DNA from: Leptospira paudalimensis
GTDB taxonomy: Bacteria > Spirochaetota > Leptospiria > Leptospirales > Leptospiraceae
Direction: 5' to 3'
NCBI RefSeq assembly: GCF_026151345.1
Contig: NZ_JAMQPR010000001.1
Location: 3,110,676 to 3,174,675, forward strand
Length of the DNA stretch: 64,000 nt
Position numbers and translations under genes: made by a program. The notes under the pieces were generated by a model. It was not told where the DNA came from. It did not search any database and was given only the letters and a program-made list of their open reading frames with translations. Shown here piece by piece: positions 36,842 through 45,686 of the stretch. Each line of letters starts with the position of its first letter. Within the stretch, counting starts at the first letter, position 1.

Positions 36842-37279
36842 TTATAAATCTAATTTGATAAACGGTTTATAATTCATATCTTCCTTTAAAATATGATTTG
36901 TTAACCAAAGCCTTAAAAATTGAATTAGATCGCTGAAAAAGTGATTCAATTCGAGATCATTTGTTAATAAATTACCAGATGTTAATCTTTTTTTCAGTTC
37001 CAATATTTTATCAGTGAAACGATCATGTTGTTTTTTGTGAGCTTCCAATTCTGGGTATTGGTTCAACTCCATCACTCGTTCTTCAATCAAAAAATGACTA
37101 ATGGTATAGTCCTCTAATTCTGAAACTGCTTCAATTAATAACTTTGAATTATCAGATAAACGATTTTTGTTTTCCTCATAAATGGATTCAATTTGATTGA
37201 TGAGTCGAAACAGTTTTTTATGTTGAGAGTCAATCTCTGAAATATTGGTCTCATATTTAACGTCCCAATTTGCGATCAT
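36842..37279 (-). CDS. Bacteriohemerythrin
   Basis: 145 residues. Diiron ligand pattern is readable: SEIDSQHKKLF (His), ISHFLIEERVM (His, Glu), HKKQHDRF (HxxxH) and NHILKEDMNY (His, Asp). Hemerythrins bind O2 and, in bacteria, can shuttle O2 or NO. Start ATG 37279 has AGAGGT upstream. Divergent from the nos operon, with two FNR-type boxes in the shared 195-bp region, so it is probably coregulated by low oxygen or NO. Confidence 0.93.
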   Translation of the reverse strand: MIANWDVKYETNISEIDSQHKKLFRLINQIESIYEENKNRLSDNSKLLIEAVSELEDYTISHFLIEERVMELNQYPELEAHKKQHDRFTDKILELKKRLTSGNLLTNDLELNHFFSDLIQFLRLWLTNHILKEDMNYKPFIKLDL

Positions 37280-37367
37280 AACTACCTCTTACTTTCCATT
37301 TTTTCCTTACACCCTTAGAAACAAGGTTTAAATCCTTAAAAACACGTCTATCCACCCGGACCTTCGA

Positions 37368-37381
37368 TTGATAAATATCAA
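37368..37381. promoter_or_regulatory. FNR-type box 1
   Basis: TTGATAAATATCAA is a perfect TTGAT-N4-ATCAA palindrome, the FNR/DNR consensus. It is 89 bp from the hemerythrin start and 94 bp from the fasciclin gene start, so it could serve either promoter. Confidence 0.8.
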
Positions 37382-37401
37382 CTAAATCTCCCCTCTTCCG
37401 C

Positions 37402-37441
37402 TTGATCCAGATCAATGTAATTCATCTGAGACTGGTATTGA
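37402..37441 (+). promoter_or_regulatory. FNR-type box 2 and candidate nos promoter
   Basis: TTGATCCAGATCAA (37402-37415) is also a perfect TTGAT-N4-ATCAA palindrome. The extended -10-like TGGTATTGA (TATTGA 37436-37441) lies 30 bp from the box centre, which puts the box near -41.5 relative to a start around 37449, the class II activator spacing. This supports Fnr/Dnr activation of the nos operon beginning at 37475. Confidence 0.75.
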
Positions 37442-37474
37442 ATGATACTAGATTTAAAAATTGGGCGGAAACAA

Positions 37475-38038
37475 ATGAAAAACAGATTCTCACAAATAAC
37501 AATGATTATAATCCTCCTCAGTTTTGCTCTTGTAGGCACAAACTGTGGAAAGGGTGACGATGCAGATGCTGGAAAAGGAATCTCTGCTGTATCTGATGAT
37601 AAGTCACAACAGGATGTTCTAAAAATTGCGATTGGATCAAAAGACCATACCACACTCGTTGCAGCCGTCCAAGCGGCAGGTCTTGTTGATTCTCTAGCAA
37701 ACCAAGGACCATTTACAGTTTTTGCACCAACAAATGATGCATTTGCAAAATTACCTGCAGGGACTGTCGATGATCTTCTGAAACCAAGCCAAAAGGATAC
37801 GTTAAAAAATATTCTAGAGTATCATGTGGTGGTTGGTAACCTAACAGAAGCTATCCTAAAGTCTGAATATACTGGAAAAGAAGATGAACTTGGTATGGCA
37901 AATGGCGCTCACACTAAAGTAACCGTTAAAAATGGAAAAACACTAATCAATGGTGCAACCATCATTGCTTCCATTCCTGCAGCAAATGGAATCATCCATG
38001 TTGTGGATACAGTGTTACTTCCACCAGAAAAAAAATAA
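37475..38038 (+). CDS. Fasciclin-domain lipoprotein, first gene of the nos operon
   Basis: About 187 residues from ATG 37475, which leaves a lipoprotein signal ending LVGTNC. The FAS1 domain is clear: AAVQAAGLVDSLANQGPFTVF, APTNDAFAKLPAGTV, YHVVVGNL and the closing ANGIIHVVDTVLLPP. FAS1 proteins bind partners or small ligands. Placed first after the FNR boxes and just before a cytochrome and nosZ, it is probably an envelope component of the N2O system. Some bacterial nos and nir clusters include fasciclin lipoproteins, but the role is not known. Confidence 0.9.
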   Translation: MKNRFSQITMIIILLSFALVGTNCGKGDDADAGKGISAVSDDKSQQDVLKIAIGSKDHTTLVAAVQAAGLVDSLANQGPFTVFAPTNDAFAKLPAGTVDDLLKPSQKDTLKNILEYHVVVGNLTEAILKSEYTGKEDELGMANGAHTKVTVKNGKTLINGATIIASIPAANGIIHVVDTVLLPPEKK

Positions 38039-38066
38039 GTCACTATCAATCAAAGGAGTAGTAACA

Positions 38067-38528
38067 ATGAATCGATACAATTCAAAAGAAGGATCCATTC
38101 GACTAAAAATCGGAATCACAATGGGTCTTATATCGTTTTTAACAATTTTCGCTTGCGGAGGAGAGAAAACAGAAGAAACACCTGCATCTAACGCTGGTTC
38201 AAAGGGTATTGGTCCCGTATCTTCAGTCACTATTGGTGCACTTGACCAATCAATGGCAGATAGAGGGAAAAAACAATTTGAAGCAAAGTGTTCAGCATGT
38301 CATAAATTTGAAGAAAAAGTCGTAGGCCCAGCTCTTCAAGGTGTTACACAAAGAAGAACTCCTGAATGGATCATGAATATGATTCTAAACCCAATGGAGA
38401 TGACTCAAAAAGATCCAATTGGACAAGAGTTACTTGCTGAACACCTCGTACAAATGACATTCCAAAATGTGAAAGAGGAAGAAGCGAGAGAGATTCTCGA
38501 ATACTTCCGTAAAATGGATTTAAAATAG
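38067..38528 (+). CDS. Cytochrome c lipoprotein
   Basis: 153 residues. ATG 38067 follows AAGGAG (38055-38060) at seven bases; the longer upstream frame is an artefact of another frame of the preceding gene. Signal ends LTIFAC. Heme site KCSACHKFE, then a C-terminal Met-rich region (MILNPMEMTQKD) supplying the axial Met. Likely electron donor to NosZ, whose gene starts 8 bp later; clade II N2O reducers use such soluble or lipid-anchored cytochromes. Confidence 0.9.
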   Translation: MNRYNSKEGSIRLKIGITMGLISFLTIFACGGEKTEETPASNAGSKGIGPVSSVTIGALDQSMADRGKKQFEAKCSACHKFEEKVVGPALQGVTQRRTPEWIMNMILNPMEMTQKDPIGQELLAEHLVQMTFQNVKEEEAREILEYFRKMDLK

Positions 38529-38536
38529 GTAACCAT

Positions 38537-40456
38537 ATGTTAAAAAAATCAAACATAATCGTTGTTACACTAGGAATTGCCCTTTTTGCTTTTTTACCAA
38601 ATTGTAAAAAGGGAGCTGCAACAGCAACATTGGCTTCAGATGCAGCATCTAGAGTGTATGTAGCTCCTGGAGAAAAGGATGAAGTATATGCCTTTTTGTC
38701 CGGTGGATTTAGTGGACAGATGTCTGTGTATGGAATTCCATCTGCAAGACTTTTCAAAATCATTCCGGTGTTCTCTGTATTTCCAGAAAATGGTTATGGT
38801 TTTGACGAAGAAACTAAAGACATGTTAAAAACAACTCATGGATATGTTCCTTGGGATGATAGCCATCACGTTGAAGCATCAATGACAGATGGAAAACAAG
38901 ATGGACGTTGGATGTTCTTAAATGCAAACAACACCCCAAGACTTGCAAGGATTGATCTAAAGTCTTTTGAAACAAAAGAAATTTTGGAAATTCCTAACAC
39001 TGCTGGTAACCATGCGTCACCTTTTGCAACTGAGAACACAGAATACTTAATGGCAGCAACACGGTTTTCTGTTCCTGTTCCACAAAGTAATGTTTCTATA
39101 GATAGTTTTTCCAAAGGTGGGTTCAAAGGAACAGTCACTATGGTCAAAGTAGACAAAAACACAGGAAGACTTTCAATCGAATTACAAGTATTAGTTCCTG
39201 GTTTCAATTATGACCTATCCCATTGCGGAAAAAAGAAATCTCATGACTGGTGTTTTTTCAGTAGTTATAACTCTGAACAAGCACACAAAATGTTAGAAGT
39301 TGGTGCTTCCAAAAAAGATAAAGATTTTATCTTAGCATTCAACTGGGTTCGAGCAAAAGAATGTAAAGACCAAGGTAAAGCCTACAATTTTGGTGGTGAA
39401 TACGTTAACAACTTTAAAGATGAAAACAAACCTGCCGTCTCAACAAAGTTAAGTGGCGTCAAGATGTTAAATCCTAAGGATTGTCCAGGTATGATGTATT
39501 ACATGCCTACTCCAAAAAGTCCACATGGAACCGATGTTGACTCGACTGGAGAATACATTGTTGGTGGAGGTAAATTGGCTTCTGTCATTCCAGTTCACTC
39601 ATTTAGTAAAATGATTGAGGTGAAGGATAAAAAAGAGCATCACTCAACTGAAATTGAGGGAATTCCAGTTCTTAAGTATGAATCAACACTTGCTGGTGAA
39701 GTACAAAAACCATGTCTTGGACCACTCCATACAGAATTTGATGGCCAAGGTTATGCATACACTTCTTGTTTTGTGAGTTCGGAAGTTGTGAAATGGAAAC
39801 TCGGAACATGGGAAGTAGTCCAACACTTACCAGCTTATTACAGCGTTGGTCACTTATCAATCGTTGGTGGAAGTTCAACTGAACCTTACGGTAAATATCT
39901 AATTGCGATGAACAAAATCACAAAAGATCGTTATTTACCAGTTGGAATGGAGTTACCACAAAGTGCGCAACTTTATGATATCTCTTCTGGAAAAGCAGAG
40001 TTACTCTCCGATTTTCCAACAGTAGGTGAACCACATTATTCACAAATGATTCCAGCAAAACTCATTATGGATAAAACAGCTAAGTTATTTCCATTGGAAG
40101 AGAACAAACACCCTTATGCGACAAAAAGTGAAAATGATGCAAGGATTGTAAAACTAGGTAACACTACACACATTTACATGACTGCTATCAGATCTCACTT
40201 CAAACCAGATATCATTGAAGCAAGGACTGGAGAAACATTATATTTCCATGTTACTAACTTGGAACAAGACTATGATATCCCTCATGGTTTCGCAATCGGT
40301 GGAGCACCTAACATGACTAACTTACTTATCATGCCAGGTGAAACAAGAACCTTCAAATGGGTAGCTCCTAAACCAGGAATTTATCCTTTCTATTGCACTG
40401 ATTTTTGCTCTGCTCTACACCAAGAGATGCAACAATACATCCGTGTAAGTCCGTGA
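38537..40456 (+). CDS. nosZ: Nitrous-oxide reductase (Sec-exported, clade II type)
   Basis: 639 residues. It reduces N2O to N2 in the periplasm. Seven His that fit the CuZ ligands appear in DSHHVEAS (two), NHASPFA, SPHGTDVDS, GPLHTEFDG, SVGHLSIV and GEPHYSQM. The CuA site is in the C-terminal cupredoxin: IPHGFAIGG, FYCTDFCSALHQEM. The leader (MLKKSNIIVVTLGIALFAF then LPNC) is a lipoprotein-type Sec signal with no twin-arginine motif, which places it with the clade II (atypical) enzymes. AGGT precedes the start. Next come nosB-like, nosL, nosD, nosF and nosY. Confidence 0.96.
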   Translation: MLKKSNIIVVTLGIALFAFLPNCKKGAATATLASDAASRVYVAPGEKDEVYAFLSGGFSGQMSVYGIPSARLFKIIPVFSVFPENGYGFDEETKDMLKTTHGYVPWDDSHHVEASMTDGKQDGRWMFLNANNTPRLARIDLKSFETKEILEIPNTAGNHASPFATENTEYLMAATRFSVPVPQSNVSIDSFSKGGFKGTVTMVKVDKNTGRLSIELQVLVPGFNYDLSHCGKKKSHDWCFFSSYNSEQAHKMLEVGASKKDKDFILAFNWVRAKECKDQGKAYNFGGEYVNNFKDENKPAVSTKLSGVKMLNPKDCPGMMYYMPTPKSPHGTDVDSTGEYIVGGGKLASVIPVHSFSKMIEVKDKKEHHSTEIEGIPVLKYESTLAGEVQKPCLGPLHTEFDGQGYAYTSCFVSSEVVKWKLGTWEVVQHLPAYYSVGHLSIVGGSSTEPYGKYLIAMNKITKDRYLPVGMELPQSAQLYDISSGKAELLSDFPTVGEPHYSQMIPAKLIMDKTAKLFPLEENKHPYATKSENDARIVKLGNTTHIYMTAIRSHFKPDIIEARTGETLYFHVTNLEQDYDIPHGFAIGGAPNMTNLLIMPGETRTFKWVAPKPGIYPFYCTDFCSALHQEMQQYIRVSP

Positions 40457-40461
40457 ATTAT

Positions 40462-41073
40462 ATGAAAGATTTACTTTTCCAAACGTTAAGTAAAAAAAAC
40501 CGACTCCTAATCTTAGGGGTCGGTTTATTCCTCGTATTGGTCTATTTTATCCCAATCTGGGCAATCTCAATTTCTGCACCTCAGTATCCTGAAGGACTTG
40601 GGATGCAAATATGGATCAATCAAATCACTGGTGCAACTCCCTATGATTTAAAAAATATCAATTTGTTAAATCACTACATTGGTATGAAAGAGATCATTTC
40701 AGAATCAATCCCTGAACTTCTTTTTATGCCATATGTATTAGCATATTTGATTATTGGTGCTTTTATTACTGAATTATTTCCAAAAGTTGGAATGGCAATT
40801 CTTGGCATCATCAATTTAATCATCGTTGGACTCGTTGGTTTGTTTGATTTTTGGAGATGGGAGTATAATTATGGACACAACTTAAATCCAGATGCTCCTA
40901 TCATCATTGAAGGAATGGCTTATCAACCTCCACTTCTAGGTTGTAAAGTGATGTTGAATATAACTGCTTGTAGTTATCCTTCTTATGGTGGTATGATTTT
41001 GGCTTCTAGTCTCGTCTTACTTGTCTATATCCTATGGGATGAAAAACGAAGGAAAAAATCAAATGTGGTTTAA
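40462..41073 (+). CDS. NosB-like membrane protein
   Basis: About 203 residues and five helices. The start ATG 40462 is just after the nosZ stop; an in-frame extension to 40405 lies inside nosZ and is rejected. The first periplasmic loop ISAPQYPEGLGMQIW, and NLLNHYIGMKEI, are features of the membrane protein that follows nosZ in clade II clusters (NosB). Its role is unknown, perhaps electron transfer or maturation. The stop overlaps nosL. Confidence 0.75.
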   Translation: MKDLLFQTLSKKNRLLILGVGLFLVLVYFIPIWAISISAPQYPEGLGMQIWINQITGATPYDLKNINLLNHYIGMKEIISESIPELLFMPYVLAYLIIGAFITELFPKVGMAILGIINLIIVGLVGLFDFWRWEYNYGHNLNPDAPIIIEGMAYQPPLLGCKVMLNITACSYPSYGGMILASSLVLLVYILWDEKRRKKSNVV

Positions 41074-41449
41074 ACATCATAAACTCATTTTTTTCACACT
41101 CACAGTTGTTCTTTGCAACTGTGGGGAGGTGAAACCAGAGAGTCTTACAGTAGGAGAAAAAAAATGTGATCATTGTTCCATGTCCATCGTTGATATGAGA
41201 TTTCATACACAACTCATCACTTATAAAGGCAAACGATATCATTTTGATGCAATTGAATGTGCAGATCAGTTTATAAACCAAAAACAAATGAAACCAAAAC
41301 AAATATGGGTTTCAAATTATTTACAATCTAACGAATTTATACCGAAAGAAAACGCAATTATCATCCAAACGAATAAAATTCGATCTCCTATGGGCGGGGG
41401 ATTAGCCGCTTTCAAATCCAATGAAGAAACAATCCCTTTTCAAAATTGA
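41063..41449 (+). CDS. nosL: NosL copper-binding lipoprotein
   Basis: About 128 residues from ATG 41063 with AAGGA nine bases upstream. Lipobox VVLCNC; the metal site KKCDHCSMSI and the C-terminal SPMGGGLAAFKS are standard for NosL, the copper chaperone that delivers Cu(I) for CuZ assembly. Overlaps nosB-like by 11 bp and nosD by 29 bp. Confidence 0.93.
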   Translation: MWFKHHKLIFFTLTVVLCNCGEVKPESLTVGEKKCDHCSMSIVDMRFHTQLITYKGKRYHFDAIECADQFINQKQMKPKQIWVSNYLQSNEFIPKENAIIIQTNKIRSPMGGGLAAFKSNEETIPFQN

Positions 41450-42728
41450 TTGGTATGTCTTATTCTCTAATAAGATACCAAAACAATTGAAATCCATTTT
41501 TGTTATAATCATACTCTTCTTCATTCATTTGTTTCCTTCATCGATCGTTGGAAAAAATATCACAGTTTGCAAAACCTGCCAAGTATCCTCTCTCAAACAA
41601 GCAATTCAAATCGCGAGTGAAGGCGATACAATCCAAATCAAAAAAGGCATTTACCAAGAAGGATTCATTCCCATCGCAAAATCAATTTCGATAATTGGTG
41701 AACCAGGTGTCATCATTGATGGTTTAAAAGAAAAACATGTGTTTGGAATCTATCATAATTTTGTGAAAATTCAAAACTTAAAGATCATTGGAAGTGGAAT
41801 TTCTGATTTAGCTGAATATGCAGGTGTGTATGCTGAAAAGGTAAACCATTGTTATTTCGAAAATTTGGAATTGGAAGACAATGTGTATGGTTTTTATCTT
41901 TCTGAATCATCTGAATGTATCATTAAAAATAGTTCTTCCATTGGAAATGCAGAAAACGAAGTTTTGGGAGGAAATGGAATTCATTTGTGGTCCTCACATA
42001 ACAACCAAATCATTGGAAATCACTTAAAAAAACATAGAGATGGAATTTACCTAGAATTTTCTGAACACTTAAAAATTGATAACAATGAATCAAAAGAAAA
42101 TATCAGATATGGAATGCATTTTATGTTTTCCAGTGAAAATCAATTTACAAATAATATTTTCAAAAACAATTCTGCCGGTGTTGCAGTGATGTATAGCAGA
42201 AGAATTCTAATGGAAAAAAACCAATTTATCGAAAATTGGGGTGAAAGTTCGAATGGAATATTGTTAAAAGATATAACAGAAAGTGTATTATCAGAAAATT
42301 TATTCCAAGGGAATACGATTGCAGTATTTGCAGATGGCATTACAAAAATAGAATTTCTAAAAAACAATTTCATCGATAACGGATGGGGAATCAAAATTTT
42401 AGGCAATACTGATCATAACAATATTCAAGATAATAATTTCATTCAAAATGTTTTTGATATTAGTACGAATACGAAATCAACAACCAATGTATTTTTAAAT
42501 AATTATTGGGATCACTATGGAGGATATGATTTAAATTTAGACCAATATGGAGATGTTCCTCATAAAACAATACACTTCTTTGGTTATTGGATTGCCGTTT
42601 ATCCTTTTCTCATGATACTGTATGAATCACCTGTTGTCTTATTCCTGCAAGGGATCGAAAAAGCATTTCCCATCGTTACGCCCATTGAGTTTGAAGACAA
42701 ACAACCAAGAATGAAGGTTAGAATATGA
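41421..42728 (+). CDS. nosD: NosD periplasmic maturation protein
   Basis: 435 residues with an N-terminal signal region (IFVIIILFFIHLFPSSIVG). The body is a parallel beta-helix of the carbohydrate-binding/CASH type (SLKQAIQIASEGDTIQIKKG, IIGEPGVIIDGL, NGIHLWSSHNNQIIGN, YGMHFMFSSENQFTNN), as in NosD, which works with the ABC pair NosFY in supplying sulfur and copper to CuZ. The start overlaps nosL and the stop overlaps nosF as ATGA. Confidence 0.93.
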   Translation: MKKQSLFKIDWYVLFSNKIPKQLKSIFVIIILFFIHLFPSSIVGKNITVCKTCQVSSLKQAIQIASEGDTIQIKKGIYQEGFIPIAKSISIIGEPGVIIDGLKEKHVFGIYHNFVKIQNLKIIGSGISDLAEYAGVYAEKVNHCYFENLELEDNVYGFYLSESSECIIKNSSSIGNAENEVLGGNGIHLWSSHNNQIIGNHLKKHRDGIYLEFSEHLKIDNNESKENIRYGMHFMFSSENQFTNNIFKNNSAGVAVMYSRRILMEKNQFIENWGESSNGILLKDITESVLSENLFQGNTIAVFADGITKIEFLKNNFIDNGWGIKILGNTDHNNIQDNNFIQNVFDISTNTKSTTNVFLNNYWDHYGGYDLNLDQYGDVPHKTIHFFGYWIAVYPFLMILYESPVVLFLQGIEKAFPIVTPIEFEDKQPRMKVRI

Positions 42729-43432
42729 TAACAGTGAATGATTTATCTATCAGTTACGGATCGAATTCATATGCAGTCAAAAATGTAAACTTTTCCGTAG
42801 AATCTGGAAATATTGTATCCATTATTGGTCCAAACGGTTCTGGAAAAAGTTCTCTTATCAAAGGTATACTTGGACTCGTCCGTCCGAATGAAGGTTCCAT
42901 ACAATTTAATGGGAAAGAAGAAAATTCGTATACAATTGGTTATATGCCACAAACTCCTCGATTCCCAACGAATATCAAAGTGAAAGAACTCATTTCATTT
43001 TTTAAGAAATTAGAATCAGTTGATGAATCGAGATTTGAAAAATTATTCAATTTACTTGATTTGAAACATCATGAAGAGAAAAAAATCGGAAACCTCTCTG
43101 GTGGAACCAAACAAAAAATCAGTATTTTACAATGTTTTTCAAAACAAAAAGACTTATATGTGATAGATGAACCAACTGCAAGTTTGGATCCATATATATC
43201 ACATTTATTAAAAAATCTTTTGATCGAACAAAAAAAACAAGGATCACTTGTGTTATTTTCCACACATATATTATCGGAATTACAAGAGTTAGCCGATCGT
43301 TTTCTATTATTATCTGAGGGATCGATATTGATAGATGATACACCTAAAAATTTCCTAGAAAAAAACAACAAAGTGACAATGGACGAAGCTTTAATGCATT
43401 TCTGGAATGAGGAATACAAAACAAAAGTATGA
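42725..43432 (+). CDS. nosF: NosF ABC transporter ATPase
   Basis: 235 residues. Walker A IIGPNGSGKSSLIKG, Q-loop MPQTPRF, signature NLSGGTKQKISILQ, Walker B LYVIDEPTASLDP and switch His STHIL. Overlaps nosD by ATGA and nosY by ATGA, so nosDFY is tightly coupled. Its role is to energise NosD/NosY during CuZ maturation. Confidence 0.93.
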   Translation: MITVNDLSISYGSNSYAVKNVNFSVESGNIVSIIGPNGSGKSSLIKGILGLVRPNEGSIQFNGKEENSYTIGYMPQTPRFPTNIKVKELISFFKKLESVDESRFEKLFNLLDLKHHEEKKIGNLSGGTKQKISILQCFSKQKDLYVIDEPTASLDPYISHLLKNLLIEQKKQGSLVLFSTHILSELQELADRFLLLSEGSILIDDTPKNFLEKNNKVTMDEALMHFWNEEYKTKV

Positions 43433-44214
43433 AAGAAATATTACTTTTCGAAATCAAAGAGAACATCCGAAGCAGATGGATATTTATTTATTCCGGACTC
43501 TTAGCCATTGTCATGTTAGTATTGAGTTTTTTTGGAGACCAAAATGGAATCCGATTACTAGTGAGCACAATGAACTTAACTCTTATCGTGATTCCACTGT
43601 ATTCCATTACATTCTCTGGAATGACATTCTTAGAATCGATGCCATTTTCTGAAGTGTTATTGTCAAAATCTGTGACACGTAAGTCATTATTCTTTGGAAA
43701 ATTTTTTGGAATTACAACATCCTTATCTATTGGTCTTTTAATTGGTCTCGGAATTCCAGGTTTCTTTTTATTTATGAGTGATCCAAAATTTCTTTTTTTA
43801 TTTTTGGAACTATTGATTTTTGGAATCTTTTTAACTAATATTTTTGTAGCACTTGCTTTTTTAACCTCTTCTTTTATACGAAGAGGGGAAATCGTACTCA
43901 CCATATCTTTGTTAGTATGGTTGTATTTCTTTATCTTCTTTGACGCTATCGTATTTATGTTGAGTTTATATCTTGGAGACTATCCAATTGAAATTCCATC
44001 ACTGATCATTATCTTACTAAACCCTATTGATTTAGTCAGAATTTTTATCTTATTGCAAACCAGTGCGGCGGCATTACTAGGATTTTCTGGAGCCATTTTA
44101 CTCAAAACCTTAGGAATGGCAGGTGTTCTTTTGATCGCAATATTGTTCCTTTCGTTATGGGTAAGTATTCCTCTTTTTATCTCTTATTTCAAGTTTCAAA
44201 AAAGAAATTTTTAG
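43429..44214 (+). CDS. nosY: NosY ABC transporter permease
   Basis: 261 residues and six helices. N-terminal LFEIKENIRSRWIFIYSGLL is the ABC-2 type opening; FGDQNGIRLLVSTMNLTLIVIPLYSI and LPFSEVLLSKSVTRK-like loop (MPFSEVLLSKSVTRKSLFFG) match NosY. Membrane partner of NosF. Start overlaps nosF stop. Confidence 0.92.
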   Translation: MKEILLFEIKENIRSRWIFIYSGLLAIVMLVLSFFGDQNGIRLLVSTMNLTLIVIPLYSITFSGMTFLESMPFSEVLLSKSVTRKSLFFGKFFGITTSLSIGLLIGLGIPGFFLFMSDPKFLFLFLELLIFGIFLTNIFVALAFLTSSFIRRGEIVLTISLLVWLYFFIFFDAIVFMLSLYLGDYPIEIPSLIIILLNPIDLVRIFILLQTSAAALLGFSGAILLKTLGMAGVLLIAILFLSLWVSIPLFISYFKFQKRNF

Positions 44215-44252
44215 AACGGATCTCAATCTAATTTACTATATTTTTAAGAATC

Positions 44253-44266
44253 TTGATTTAGATCAT
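44253..44266 (+). promoter_or_regulatory. FNR-type box 3 (one mismatch)
   Basis: TTGATTTAGATCAT differs from TTGAT-N4-ATCAA only in the last base. It lies 39 bp upstream of the Cys/His-rich gene at 44305 and 38 bp downstream of nosY, so it may drive a second FNR-controlled unit. Confidence 0.65.
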
Positions 44267-44304
44267 GGAAGGATTTACTTCTTTAATGCATACTAAGTCC
44301 AACC

Positions 44305-44718
44305 ATGAGGAAATGTTGGATCACAATCATCACGATGTTAGTCTTGGTTCCATTTTTAGGAAAAATCCTTTTTTTGGAATCAGGACTCTTCGCACAATCA
44401 TTGTACCAATTGTCAATGGTTTGTCATTGTAACCATAACTCTGAATCAGAAGTACATCATGATTCAAAATCTAATCCCAAAAAAAGAATGACTTGTCATT
44501 TGAAAAAAACTTCCAGCGCTCATACTTGTACATGTTCCAAGAAAAAAATGGCCGCAAAAATCATTCAATCCCAATCAATGAATCCAAGTTATGTGAATCC
44601 TTTCAAATTTCAAAATACAATTCTATTTGATTTATTATCGATTGAATCTTCTTTCTCTCAAAACTTACCTCTCGGTTATAGCCACCTTCCTGACAAACCA
44701 CCAAGACTTTTGACTTAA
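44305..44718 (+). CDS. Cys/His-rich hypothetical protein, candidate copper-binding
   Basis: 137 residues, family not recognised. N-terminal membrane segment (IITMLVLVPFLGKILFL) then a Cys/His-rich region: VCHCNHNSESEVHHD, TCHLKK, HTCTCSKKK. These give six Cys and several His in about 45 residues, suited to Cu or Zn binding. The C-terminal region is hydrophilic. Preceded by an FNR-type box and placed beside nosFY and the PCu(A)C-barrel fusion, so a copper role in NosZ biogenesis is inferred, not shown. Confidence 0.6.
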   Translation: MRKCWITIITMLVLVPFLGKILFLESGLFAQSLYQLSMVCHCNHNSESEVHHDSKSNPKKRMTCHLKKTSSAHTCTCSKKKMAAKIIQSQSMNPSYVNPFKFQNTILFDLLSIESSFSQNLPLGYSHLPDKPPRLLT

Positions 44719-44822
44719 TTCAATCTATGTCATTCATTCACTCAATTCATAACTGAATGTATATCAAGTTACTTGGAATCCATTAACAATGGAACCTTGG
44801 ATCAATCTAATAAGGTATTTTT

Positions 44823-45608
44823 ATGTTCTCAAAAACAATTCTCATTTGTATCATTAGTTTATTTTTAACGCAATGTAGTTTAACATCAGACAAATCTGGT
44901 ATTGAAACAACGAACCTTTTGTCTCTTCTTGCTGCATCAAACTTAAATCCCAATTGCGGAATCACTCAATCACAAGCAATTCCAAGTAACCTAACCCAAG
45001 TAGAAAGTAAACCAAGGGTAAAGTATAGTATCTCAGATTGTAGTGACGTTGGTTTTGCCAATTTGGGCCTAACCCAAACAGGAATCACAAAAGGGGCAAC
45101 CGGTTCTTCTTCGAGCTCTGTTTTATCAACCACTACAGATGTGATGTTGGCAACTAACAAAGGTGGAACCAATGTTGAAGTAACATTTACAATGAATTCG
45201 TCATCAAGTTCAATCGATGTGATTGCCTATGGAAGTGGCACACCGACCTCAGGTCCCACATATCGTTTGCTTGCTGGTGCACAAACACAATATAAAAATG
45301 CATCAGGTGTTTATGGTAATACGGGAAAAGGAGGTTCGGTCTCTGCTCCTATTCCAAATGTTGGAACAACTTATACGTATTGTTTAGATTTCCAATACAC
45401 ATCTGGTGGTTCCCGATTTCTCAATGGATTTAATAAACCATGTGCTGAATTGACATCTACAGAAAGAGGATCCATGTCTTATTACCCTATCATGCAAATG
45501 ATGAATGTTCCAACTTACACTGGCGGAAACTCATTAGGATTTGTATTAAATGGAGCGACAATCACTTCATTTACAATTGGATCCATCGTTTCCAATACTG
45601 AAATGTAA
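44823..45608 (+). CDS. Hypothetical lipoprotein
   Basis: 261 residues; signal ends FLTQC. The mature protein is Ser/Thr/Gly-rich and beta-predicted (LGLTQTGITKGATGSSSSSVLST, VDVIAYGSGT-like strand), with a CLDFQYTSGG motif and one Cys late in the chain. Not recognised. Ends at a strong hairpin terminator. Position between FNR-linked genes and the PCu(A)C-barrel gene suggests an envelope role. Confidence 0.55.
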   Translation: MFSKTILICIISLFLTQCSLTSDKSGIETTNLLSLLAASNLNPNCGITQSQAIPSNLTQVESKPRVKYSISDCSDVGFANLGLTQTGITKGATGSSSSSVLSTTTDVMLATNKGGTNVEVTFTMNSSSSSIDVIAYGSGTPTSGPTYRLLAGAQTQYKNASGVYGNTGKGGSVSAPIPNVGTTYTYCLDFQYTSGGSRFLNGFNKPCAELTSTERGSMSYYPIMQMMNVPTYTGGNSLGFVLNGATITSFTIGSIVSNTEM

Positions 45609-45626
45609 ACCGCTCTCCAAACACTC

Positions 45627-45665
45627 GTCATACTAACGAAAAAATTTCGTTAGTATGACATTTTT
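45627..45665 (+). terminator. Rho-independent terminator
   Basis: GTCATACTAACGAAA (45627-45641) and TTTCGTTAGTATGAC (45645-45659) form a perfect 15-bp stem with a three-base AAA loop, followed by ATTTTT. It ends the lipoprotein gene, 21 bp before the next start. Confidence 0.9.
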
Positions 45666-45686
45666 GGAAAAGGAAATTGTAATTTT

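Noticed and set aside
37950..38066. Upstream extension of the cytochrome c lipoprotein frame
   Set aside because: It overlaps the fasciclin gene in another frame; AAGGAG and the lipoprotein signal start at 38067.
38537..38640. Tat-exported clade I NosZ
   Set aside because: No twin-arginine motif; the leader ends in a lipobox-like LPNC.
40405..40461. NosB-like start inside nosZ
   Set aside because: It would overlap the nosZ C-terminus; the ATG after the nosZ stop fits better.
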